Both the position numbers and the translations under genes were made by a program. Positions 1 to 4,431 of a stretch of DNA of 6,956 bases are shown one piece after another. Numbering within the stretch: the stretch's first letter is position 1; every line of letters starts with the position of its first letter. Under the pieces are notes generated by a model. It was given only the letters and a program-made list of their open reading frames with translations. It did not search any database and had not been told where the DNA came from. The DNA comes from JBHPHA01 sp042569905 (GTDB taxonomy: Bacteria > Patescibacteriota > Minisyncoccia > Moranbacterales > UBA9337): positions 1 through 6,956 of the forward strand of contig JBHPHA010000035.1 of assembly GCA_042569905.1 (NCBI GenBank), in the 5' to 3' direction.

Positions 1-1
1 G

Positions 2-154
2 AAAAAAGACAAAGAGGTTGAATCAGAATTGAATACAATGCAAGAGCAAGAAAGTAATGAGCCAGTAGGTTTGGAGGAGGAAAAAAATGATGCTCCTTCA
101 CCTTTTTTGTCTGAAGAGGATGAAAGTACTGAGGAAGAACAAAAAACTTTATAA
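2..154 (+). CDS. C-terminal end of an unidentified protein with an acidic tail (5' end outside the window)
   Basis: An open frame runs in from the left edge and ends at TAA (152-154), giving 50 visible residues. The peptide is dominated by Glu, Asp, Lys, Ser and Gln, and its last 15 residues are strongly acidic (…SEEDESTEEEQKTL). There is no hydrophobic segment and no recognisable motif, so it is probably a disordered tail and no function can be assigned. A hairpin terminator lies 30 nt downstream, which supports this as the true end of a transcription unit. The reading frame is clear; the product is unknown. Confidence 0.75.
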   Translation, partial: KKDKEVESELNTMQEQESNEPVGLEEEKNDAPSPFLSEEDESTEEEQKTL

Positions 155-184
155 GGCGAAAATAAAGCGTCTAGAATGAATAAA

Positions 185-215
185 AAAACCGCCTGCGTCG
201 TAGGTGGTTTTTTTT
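185..215 (+). terminator. Rho-independent terminator of the acidic-tail gene
   Basis: The arms AAAACCGCCT (185-194) and AGGTGGTTTT (202-211) pair over 10 bp with one G·U, around a 7-nt loop. The T-tract runs 208-215. It lies between the upstream stop codon and the asparaginase promoters, so it separates the two units. The same stem recurs, with one base changed, at 1566-1598. Confidence 0.85.
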
Positions 216-216
216 A

Positions 217-245
217 TTGACAAGTGTAATTTTTTTTGTTAATAT
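217..245 (+). promoter_or_regulatory. Candidate upstream promoter of the asparaginase gene
   Basis: A consensus -35 box TTGACA (217-222) is followed after exactly 17 nt by TAATAT (240-245). Transcription would start near 252 and leave a leader of about 60 nt. It starts directly after the terminator T-tract of the preceding gene. Confidence 0.5.
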
Positions 246-264
246 ATCCTGACGTTCTTTGATT

Positions 265-299
265 TTGAAAATTTGGTTGTTTGAATCTTATAATATAAT
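265..299 (+). promoter_or_regulatory. Candidate proximal promoter of the asparaginase gene
   Basis: TTGAAA (265-270) is followed after 18 nt by a perfect TATAAT (289-294). A second TATAAT overlaps it at 294-299 but has no good -35 at the right distance. The start would fall near 301, giving a leader of only about 14 nt that holds just the SD (304-310). With the box pair at 217-245, the gene may have tandem promoters. Confidence 0.5.
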
Positions 300-303
300 A
301 CTG

Positions 304-310
304 TAGGAGG
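304..310 (+). promoter_or_regulatory. Strong Shine-Dalgarno site of the asparaginase gene
   Basis: TAGGAGG ends 4 nt before the ATG at 315 and fixes the start codon. It is notable because the other complete genes in the window have no comparable SD. Confidence 0.85.
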
Positions 311-314
311 TTTT

Positions 315-1484
315 ATGAAAAACGCAGTTCACTTAAAGCAAGGGGCTCATGTTATTAATTATAAAGACTTAATGGGAGTACCTTCCATTGTTAAAGATCA
401 ATTGTCACATAAGAAAGCAAGTGTTCCGACAGTTGCTGTATTGTATTGTGGGGGCACAGTGGGAATGGTTAAAAATGATGATGGGTATTTAGTTCCAACA
501 AATAATTCTAATTACCTGCTCGATCCATTAGCTCTTAAAGGTTTAAATGATAGATTTAATGTGATTTGGTTTCAGGTTTATCCTCAAGTAATTGATTCAA
601 CTAATAGCCGTTGGTGGCACTGGGTTTCGATTGCTAATGCTATAAGAATACTTTATTCCGAGATGGATGGATTTATTGTTCTTGGTGGGACAGATACTAT
701 GTCGTATCTGACAGCGGCTTTGAATTTTATCTTTCCTAATATCGGAAAGCCAATTGTATGCACAGGATCACAGATCCCAATGGGACAGCTTGGAGATGAT
801 GCAACTCGTAATCTTTATTTTGCAATTGAAGCAGCAGCTTTGGGTGATCTGAGCGGTTGCCATCTTGCTTTTGCAGATGTATTACTGCATGGTTTACATA
901 TTTTTAAAGTAAGAGATCGTGGCTTTAGGGCATTTGAATCACCAACTAGGCATAAAATAGGAGAGTTTAACGGGGAGGTGGTTTTATATGGCAATGCTCC
1001 TCGTCGAAATCCAATTGTCAATGCGGATCGGTTAGAGTTTTTTCCAGGATTTCGGGAGGGTCTGAAAGTTGTTCAAATTAGTCCAGCTACCTCTTCGGAG
1101 TCGCTCTTATATGATGCTAATGATCCATCCTGTGATGCATTGCTTCTTATTACTTTCGGGGCAGGAAACATTAGGGATGAATCAGTGTTTGATGGGGAAT
1201 TGACTCACATTGATATTGTAAAGAGTCTTTATGATGATGGTTACCCTGTTGTTTTAGGAAGTCCAATGATGGATGGGAAAATAGATAGTCCATATGCCTC
1301 TGGCGCTAGAGCTGTGTCAAAGGAAATTGGGGGAATATCAGCACAAGACACATGTGGACCTGCTCTAGAGGTTAAAATAATGAGATGTATCCATCTCGCA
1401 TGGAGACATGATCAAGACAGTCTTGATATCGATATCTTCAGAAAGGAAATGTTTCGTAATCATATTGGAGAAATAAATCATTAG
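315..1484 (+). CDS. ansA: Type I (cytosolic) L-asparaginase, AnsA-like
   Basis: This enzyme hydrolyses L-asparagine to aspartate and ammonia, probably in the cytoplasm since no signal peptide is visible. Family landmarks are in order: YCGGTVG with the nucleophile-position Thr48; Tyr58 ten residues later, matching the flexible-loop Tyr; substrate-binding DST at 94-96; GGTDTM at 124-129 with Thr126-Asp127; TGSQIP at 150-155; and Lys198, which aligns with the catalytic Lys162 of E. coli AnsB. The TGSQIP block and the C-terminal region resemble type I rather than secreted type II enzymes. At 389 residues it is about 50 longer than E. coli AnsA, mostly from a roughly 37-residue N-terminal extension before the first beta strand. 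Another oddity is Gly124 where relatives usually have His (HGTDT). Stop is TAG. Hand-sampled lines suggest GC somewhat above the neighbouring genes. Glutaminase side activity cannot be judged. Confidence 0.9.
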   Translation: MKNAVHLKQGAHVINYKDLMGVPSIVKDQLSHKKASVPTVAVLYCGGTVGMVKNDDGYLVPTNNSNYLLDPLALKGLNDRFNVIWFQVYPQVIDSTNSRWWHWVSIANAIRILYSEMDGFIVLGGTDTMSYLTAALNFIFPNIGKPIVCTGSQIPMGQLGDDATRNLYFAIEAAALGDLSGCHLAFADVLLHGLHIFKVRDRGFRAFESPTRHKIGEFNGEVVLYGNAPRRNPIVNADRLEFFPGFREGLKVVQISPATSSESLLYDANDPSCDALLLITFGAGNIRDESVFDGELTHIDIVKSLYDDGYPVVLGSPMMDGKIDSPYASGARAVSKEIGGISAQDTCGPALEVKIMRCIHLAWRHDQDSLDIDIFRKEMFRNHIGEINH

Positions 1485-1497
1485 ACTTACATTGCGT

Positions 1498-1535
1498 AAT
1501 CCTCTTAAAGAAAATACTTTAAGAGGATTTTTTTT
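1498..1535 (+). terminator. Rho-independent terminator of the asparaginase gene
   Basis: A perfect 13-bp stem pairs AATCCTCTTAAAG (1498-1510) with its complement at 1517-1529 across a 6-nt A-rich loop. Eight T's follow (1528-1535). It begins 14 nt after the stop codon. Confidence 0.92.
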
Positions 1536-1565
1536 GTGGATATATTGCTGGGATATAAATAAATC

Positions 1566-1598
1566 AAAAAACCACCTAGAATAAAAAGGTGGTTTTTT
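1566..1598 (-). terminator. Bidirectional terminator between asparaginase and tRNA-Gln
   Basis: A perfect 12-bp stem (AAAAAACCACCT at 1566-1577, complement at 1587-1598) encloses a 9-nt loop. It has T-runs on both strands. It lies 13 nt past the 3' end of the minus-strand tRNA-Gln, so its main role is probably ending that unit, with backup for the convergent asparaginase. Its ACCACCT/AGGTGGT stem is nearly the same as that of the terminator at 185-215. Confidence 0.85.
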
Positions 1599-1611
1599 GT
1601 AACTCTGTTTG

Positions 1612-1683
1612 TTGGGCCGGAGAGATTCGAACTCCCGAATGCCAGGATCAAAACCTGGTGCCTTACCGCTTGGCGACGGCCCA
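1612..1683 (-). tRNA. tRNA-Gln (anticodon UUG)
   Basis: On the minus strand this 72-nt stretch folds into a full cloverleaf. The acceptor pairs TGGGCCG with CGGCCCA, the D arm is GCC/GGC, and the anticodon stem CCAGG/CCTGG carries loop TTTTGAT (anticodon TTG at 1651-1649). The variable loop is CATTC, and the T arm GGGAG/CTCTC with TTCGAAT has one G·U. It closely resembles E. coli tRNA-Gln. The discriminator base is A and CCA is not encoded. A partial second copy lies 369-371 bp away at 1989-2054, with the GIY-YIG ORF between. The bidirectional hairpin at 1566-1598 ends the transcript. Confidence 0.96.
1620..1643. repeat. Direct repeat A, copy 1 (tRNA-Gln T arm and variable loop)
   Basis: These 24 bp are identical to 1989-2012, 369 bp away. 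They cover the T arm and variable loop of the intact tRNA-Gln. Together with repeat B they bracket the GIY-YIG ORF. Confidence 0.95.
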
Positions 1684-1685
1684 AT
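1661..1685. repeat. Direct repeat B, copy 1 (tRNA-Gln 5' acceptor and D arm)
   Basis: These 25 bp are identical to 2032-2056, 371 bp away. They cover the tRNA 5' half and extend 2 bp upstream of the mature 5' end. Confidence 0.95.
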
Positions 1686-1698
1686 ATTTACTTTTAGT

Positions 1699-1707
1699 AT
1701 TTTAGCA
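1699..1707 (-). promoter_or_regulatory. Candidate extended -10 promoter of tRNA-Gln
   Basis: TGCTAAAAT on the minus strand (TG at 1707-1706, TAAAAT at 1704-1699) matches TGn plus a near-consensus -10. Predicted start is about 1692, some 9 nt before the tRNA 5' end. It sits in the 29-nt gap after the GIY-YIG stop and would let the tRNA be transcribed independently of the ORF. No convincing -35 was seen. Confidence 0.4.
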
Positions 1708-1712
1708 TAGTA

Positions 1713-1964
1713 TCAATACTGCTTGATGATATTTTTTCTCAAATAAACAGAGCTTTTTAATGATTTCAGATAACGCTCTCTTCTTGTCGATTCTGAGCTA
1801 GTGTTATATTCCTCTTTATGGAGTAATGTAAGCGGTCTTCTGTTTTTTGTGGCAGTAACTTCACCGTTATTATGTCGTAGCAATCTGTTTTCTATACAAT
1901 TAGTTTGTCCAATATATAATTTCTTATCCTTAGAGCTTTCTAAAATATAAATGAAAAATGACAT
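1713..1964 (-). CDS. Minimal GIY-YIG nuclease-domain protein (YhbQ/UPF0213-like)
   Basis: This small stand-alone GIY-YIG domain protein would be a metal-dependent endonuclease if active. From the ATG at 1964 it has 83 residues: IYI at 5-7 (catalytic Tyr6), LYIGQT at 16-21 (Tyr17), Arg27, His31, and the usual NNG…TKNRRP segment at 32-44. A late Glu63 sits in RERYLKS, in the position of the metal-binding Glu. All key residues are present, and the size suits the family with no separate DNA-binding domain. An upstream TTG at 1976 would add four residues, but the ATG is preferred. Neither start has an SD. Stop is TGA. The ORF starts 24 nt after a truncated tRNA-Gln-like sequence and ends 29 nt before intact tRNA-Gln, so it is bracketed by tRNA repeats. 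A repair-type role or a homing-type role is possible; the biological substrate is unknown. Confidence 0.88.
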   Translation of the reverse strand: MSFFIYILESSKDKKLYIGQTNCIENRLLRHNNGEVTATKNRRPLTLLHKEEYNTSSESTRRERYLKSLKSSVYLRKNIIKQY

Positions 1965-1988
1965 AATAATGAACAATGCTTAATCAAT

Positions 1989-2012
1989 GAGAGATTCGAA
2001 CTCCCGAATGCC
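1989..2012. repeat. Direct repeat A, copy 2 (in the truncated tRNA)
   Basis: Identical over 24 bp to 1620-1643. Identity ends at 1989, exactly at the T-stem/acceptor junction, where the acceptor sequence is lost. Confidence 0.95.
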
Positions 2013-2054
2013 CCGATAAAATCGGGGTGCTCCTTACCGCTTGGCGACGGCCCA
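1989..2054 (-). pseudogene. Truncated tRNA-Gln-like sequence lacking the 3' acceptor strand
   Basis: On the minus strand these 66 nt follow tRNA-Gln (1612-1683) through the 5' acceptor strand, D loop, variable loop and whole T arm. They stop where CGGCCCA should begin and continue instead with ATTGATTAAGC. The D arm carries a 2-nt insertion (GGAGC for GGC). The anticodon stem is CCCCG/CGGGG, still fully paired, with two pairs changed on both sides. Its 7-nt loop ATTTTAT would present UUU. Without an acceptor stem it should not be charged as a normal tRNA. It lies 32 nt after the dnaX stop and 24 nt before the GIY-YIG ATG, so it may be transcribed with both. Confidence 0.85.
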
Positions 2055-2056
2055 AT
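2032..2056. repeat. Direct repeat B, copy 2 (in the truncated tRNA)
   Basis: Identical over 25 bp to 1661-1685, including the 5' acceptor strand and D loop. The offset differs by 2 bp from repeat A because of the D-arm insertion in this copy. Confidence 0.95.
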
Positions 2057-2057
2057 G

Positions 2058-2077
2058 TAGTCTGCATCGGCAGACTA
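2058..2077 (-). other. Short hairpin between the dnaX stop and the truncated tRNA
   Basis: The arms TAGTCTGC (2058-2065) and GCAGACTA (2070-2077) pair perfectly over 8 bp around a 4-nt loop. On the minus strand the T-rich stretch precedes the hairpin and CATTGGG follows it, so it lacks a terminator T-tract in the direction of dnaX. It may be a processing or mRNA 3'-end structure. Confidence 0.55.
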
Positions 2078-2086
2078 AAATATATC

Positions 2087-3850
2087 CTATGATTCTTCTA
2101 CAACTTTTCCTCCAAAAATATTCAATGCATCAGTAACAGTGTTGCCATTTTCGCTCGAAGATTGCCCTTCGTTTTCATCTCTGTTTAAAGATGCAAAATA
2201 TTCTGCTGTTTCTGTATCATCTTTCTCTTCAACAGAAACATTTATTCTAACAGCCGACTCTAGAATCTTATCTAAAATATTCTCAATTGTCAACCTATTG
2301 GTCATTTCCATTATTTTTTCTTTATGAAAATCGTATTTTGTGGATATAATAATCACATTTTTTTCTTGCACTTCAATTGGTCTGCAGGTTGAAAGGAATG
2401 ATGCTAGAGATTTATTATCAGTGCTAATTTCAGTTGTGACGGTTTTCCAGAATCTCAAAACTTCATCCAGTTGAACTGGTTTTGCGGTGGTTGTATTTTT
2501 TTTAACTTCAACATCCTCCTTAGATTCAGTAGCCTCTTTATTAGCAGATGGCTTTTTGCTAATGTTTTTTGATTCAGCATTTTTTTTGATAGCAATTATT
2601 TCAGTAGAAGTTGTTTCTGCTTTTTGAGCGATGTCTTTTTTCTCCGAAACCGTTTTAATCGTAGTTGTTTCGTGTAGTTCCTCTCGCGGTCTTGGTTTTT
2701 CAGCTTGAGGAGTATTTGGAATTTGCTGTGTGCTTTGTGATGGGGTGCTACTTGGGATGTTTTTTTGAAGGGATTTAATAAAAGCCATTTCCAGCGGTAA
2801 CTGTGGTATGAATGATGACTTAATTTTGCCTTGTGCTTCTAAGAGATTATCAATAATTAAGATTAAATCCGAAATTGATATCTTACTTGAAAGAGTTTTT
2901 ATTTTCTCAGTTTGCTCACTACTCATCTCAAGAAGAGTCGATAGTTCTTTGGCGTCATTACTGCTAGATGCTAAAATTATTTTTCTAAGGTAGTTTAAGA
3001 GTGACTTAGTGAATATCTCCAAATCACAACCTTCTTTGGATAGGTTATTGATAATGATAAAAATACTTTCAATGTTTCCGTTGATGATTTGCTCTACAAC
3101 GTCCTCAATAGATCTTTGCTCAGATATACCAAGAATTTCCGCTACCTCTTTTCTTGTAATGTTTTTATCTTCAAGTGAAATTATCTGACCCAAAATAGAT
3201 TCAGCATCTCGCATCCCTCCTTCAGCTGCCAATGCAATTAATTCAAGCGATTCTTTAGATATCTTTATCTTTTCTTGTTTAGTTATTTTAGAAAGTTTTT
3301 CAATAATGTTGTCTATTGGAAATTTGATAAAATCAAATCTTTGACAGCGAGAAAGTATTGTCTCAGGTATCTTATGTGTTTCAGTTGTTGCAAGTATAAA
3401 CATTACATGAGCAGGAGGCTCTTCTAATGTCTTCAGGAGGGCATTAAATGCTCCTTGTGAAAGCATATGAACCTCATCTATTATGTAGACCTTATACTTG
3501 CCACTAGTAGGCGGTAGGGTAATAGTTTCTTTGAGTTCTCTTATGTTATCAACTCCAGTGTGTGAAGCTGCATCAATCTCAATGATATCAACTGATTGGT
3601 TATTTTTAATATCTACGCAATTTTTGCATTTTAAACAGGGCTCACCTTTAGTGAGTTTTTCACAATTCACAGCAGTTGATAATATTCTAGCTATAGTTGT
3701 TTTTCCTGTCCCTCTAGATCCAGTTAGCAGGTAAGCATGAGCAGTGCGATTATTTTTAATCGCATTCTTCAATGTTTGCACAATATGCTTTTGTCCAATT
3801 ACTTCTGAAAATTTTTGTGGGCGATATTTTCTATATAAAGTTTGTGACAT
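2087..3850 (-). CDS. dnaX: DNA polymerase III subunits tau/gamma (clamp loader ATPase)
   Basis: DnaX is the ATPase of the replication clamp loader, which places the beta clamp on DNA; the longer tau form also tethers the polymerase. Residues 1-360 hold the AAA+ and collar domains: Walker A GSRGTGKT (44-51), zinc-binding Cys63, 72, 75 and 78, Walker B IIDEVH (123-128), sensor 1 TT (155-156), the SRC arginine-finger motif (167-169), and sensor 2 GGMRDA (211-216). Residues 361-455 are a Pro/Ser/Thr/Lys/Glu-rich linker. Residues 456-540 form a C-terminal alpha/beta domain like that of Gram-positive tau proteins, followed by an acidic tail. The 587 residues are full length, with stop TAG. There is no SD before the ATG. 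The linker contains two in-phase A8 tracts, at codons 422-424 and 450-452, that may yield a shorter gamma product. Downstream on the same strand lie the truncated tRNA, the GIY-YIG gene and tRNA-Gln. Confidence 0.97.
   Translation of the reverse strand: MSQTLYRKYRPQKFSEVIGQKHIVQTLKNAIKNNRTAHAYLLTGSRGTGKTTIARILSTAVNCEKLTKGEPCLKCKNCVDIKNNQSVDIIEIDAASHTGVDNIRELKETITLPPTSGKYKVYIIDEVHMLSQGAFNALLKTLEEPPAHVMFILATTETHKIPETILSRCQRFDFIKFPIDNIIEKLSKITKQEKIKISKESLELIALAAEGGMRDAESILGQIISLEDKNITRKEVAEILGISEQRSIEDVVEQIINGNIESIFIIINNLSKEGCDLEIFTKSLLNYLRKIILASSSNDAKELSTLLEMSSEQTEKIKTLSSKISISDLILIIDNLLEAQGKIKSSFIPQLPLEMAFIKSLQKNIPSSTPSQSTQQIPNTPQAEKPRPREELHETTTIKTVSEKKDIAQKAETTSTEIIAIKKNAESKNISKKPSANKEATESKEDVEVKKNTTTAKPVQLDEVLRFWKTVTTEISTDNKSLASFLSTCRPIEVQEKNVIIISTKYDFHKEKIMEMTNRLTIENILDKILESAVRINVSVEEKDDTETAEYFASLNRDENEGQSSSENGNTVTDALNIFGGKVVEES
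2463..2522 (-). promoter_or_regulatory. Candidate dnaX recoding/slippage site (internal SD plus A8)
   Basis: TAAGGAGG (2522-2515) lies inside the reading frame and is followed after 11 nt by eight A's (2503-2496), read as GTT AAA AAA AAT. Shifting to the -1 frame, or inserting one A, reaches TGA at 2465-2463 and gives about 462 residues. The opposite shift stops at 2457-2455 (about 464 residues). A small hairpin CCAGT/ACTGG (2479-2467) precedes the -1 stop. The arrangement recalls E. coli dnaX, where an internal SD about 10 nt upstream of an A-rich slippery site stimulates frameshifting. Use in vivo is inferred. Confidence 0.5.
2574..2587 (-). promoter_or_regulatory. Second A8 tract in the dnaX linker
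   Basis: ATC AAA AAA AAT (A8 at 2587-2580) has the same codon phase as the tract at 2503-2496. One inserted A or a -1 shift reads AAA TGC TGA and stops at once (TGA at 2576-2574), giving about 425 residues. No SD precedes it, so only transcriptional slippage would be a likely mechanism. Confidence 0.3.
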
Positions 3851-3856
3851 TTATTA

Positions 3857-3885
3857 TTTTTATAATTATTTTTTTGCAGTATCAA
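3857..3885 (-). promoter_or_regulatory. Weak candidate dnaX promoter
   Basis: TTGATA (3885-3880) is followed after 17 nt by TAAAAA (3862-3857), or after 15 nt by TATAAA (3864-3859). Either would place transcription initiation at or within a few nt of the ATG at 3850, giving a leaderless or near-leaderless mRNA, in line with the missing SD. The AT-rich setting makes chance matches easy. Confidence 0.25.
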
Positions 3886-3904
3886 ACTCTATTTTAACAT
3901 ATTT

Positions 3905-3940
3905 GGATAAAAATAAAACTCCCAATTAAGAGGGAGCTTT
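3905..3940 (-). terminator. Terminator of the unknown-protein/GtrA unit
   Basis: Read on the minus strand, AAAGCTCCC (3940-3932) pairs with GGGAGTTTT (3923-3915), 9 bp with one G·U, around an 8-nt loop. A T-rich run TTTTATTTTT follows. The wobble pair works only in minus-strand RNA. It starts 16 nt after the GtrA stop and separates that unit from dnaX. Confidence 0.82.
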
Positions 3941-3956
3941 ATTGATAGAGTGATTT

Positions 3957-4418
3957 TTATTTTTTGAATACCCATAGTTTATATCCGATGAAGTTCCAGA
4001 TAAGTCCAATGGCTGTACCAGATAGGGCTCCGATGTTTACCCATAGTTGATCAGTTAGGAAACTGAGTTGCAATAATTCATTTACGGGTGCTTTAGCGTA
4101 GGTTATGACAAGTGTAGCAGTGGAGATGTTTATTAGCATTCCAATAGCACTGACAAATGCGAATTGAGAAAATTTCTTACCCGCTTCTTCTTTTGACTTA
4201 TCCTGAAAAGTCCAATGCTTGTTTAAGAAATAACTGAAGATAACTGCTGCTAAAAAAGAAATTCCTTTCTGAACAGAATATCCAGCTCCTTCTTTTATGC
4301 CAGTTGCGATTGTTTCTATATTTAGTATTAATAGATCTACAAACGTATTCATTATTCCAACTAATCCAAATCTCACGAGTTGCTTTAGTGTATCTTTTGT
4401 TTTCGGGGTGAGCATCAT
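3957..4418 (-). CDS. GtrA-family small membrane protein
   Basis: This 153-residue integral membrane protein is of the GtrA type (PF04138). Members are thought to help move lipid-linked sugars across the membrane or to assist cell-surface glycosylation. Four membrane segments are visible at about 16-36, 52-66, 86-106 and 127-146. The family's aromatic signatures are present: FLNKHWTF at 64-71 after the second segment and NFIGYKLWVF at 142-151 at the end. The length is normal for the family. Two adjacent ATG codons (4418 and 4415) could start it, and there is no SD. It begins 13 nt after the stop of the 249-residue protein and is probably its operon partner. Both end at the terminator at 3940-3905. 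No glycosyltransferase lies in the window to reveal a substrate. Confidence 0.9.
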   Translation of the reverse strand: MMLTPKTKDTLKQLVRFGLVGIMNTFVDLLILNIETIATGIKEGAGYSVQKGISFLAAVIFSYFLNKHWTFQDKSKEEAGKKFSQFAFVSAIGMLINISTATLVITYAKAPVNELLQLSFLTDQLWVNIGALSGTAIGLIWNFIGYKLWVFKK

Positions 4419-4431
4419 TTTTTTTGTTCTT

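Noticed and set aside
315..1484. GatD-type subunit of a tRNA-dependent amidotransferase, suggested by the nearby tRNA-Gln
   Set aside because: The archaeal GatD N-terminal domain is missing and the motifs follow type I asparaginase. The tRNA is convergent and lies behind terminators, so the proximity is probably coincidental.
1709..1720. Near-palindrome AGTAT-TG-ATACT (minus strand) at the GIY-YIG stop as a possible operator
   Set aside because: It is only 5 bp per arm in AT-rich DNA, overlaps coding sequence and has no second copy at another promoter.
1989..2054. A functional tRNA-Lys(UUU), read from the loop ATTTTAT
   Set aside because: The 3' acceptor strand is absent and nothing nearby pairs with TGGGCCG. 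The body is tRNA-Gln sequence with a 2-nt D-arm insertion, so normal charging is unlikely.
2058..2077. Rho-independent terminator of dnaX
   Set aside because: On the minus strand the T-rich stretch precedes the stem and the sequence after it is CATTGGG, so it is not a standard terminator.
3744..3929. Plus-strand ORF crossing the dnaX start
   Set aside because: It is antisense to the conserved Walker A region and runs into the promoter and terminator area; its hydrophobic content comes from the AT-rich complement.
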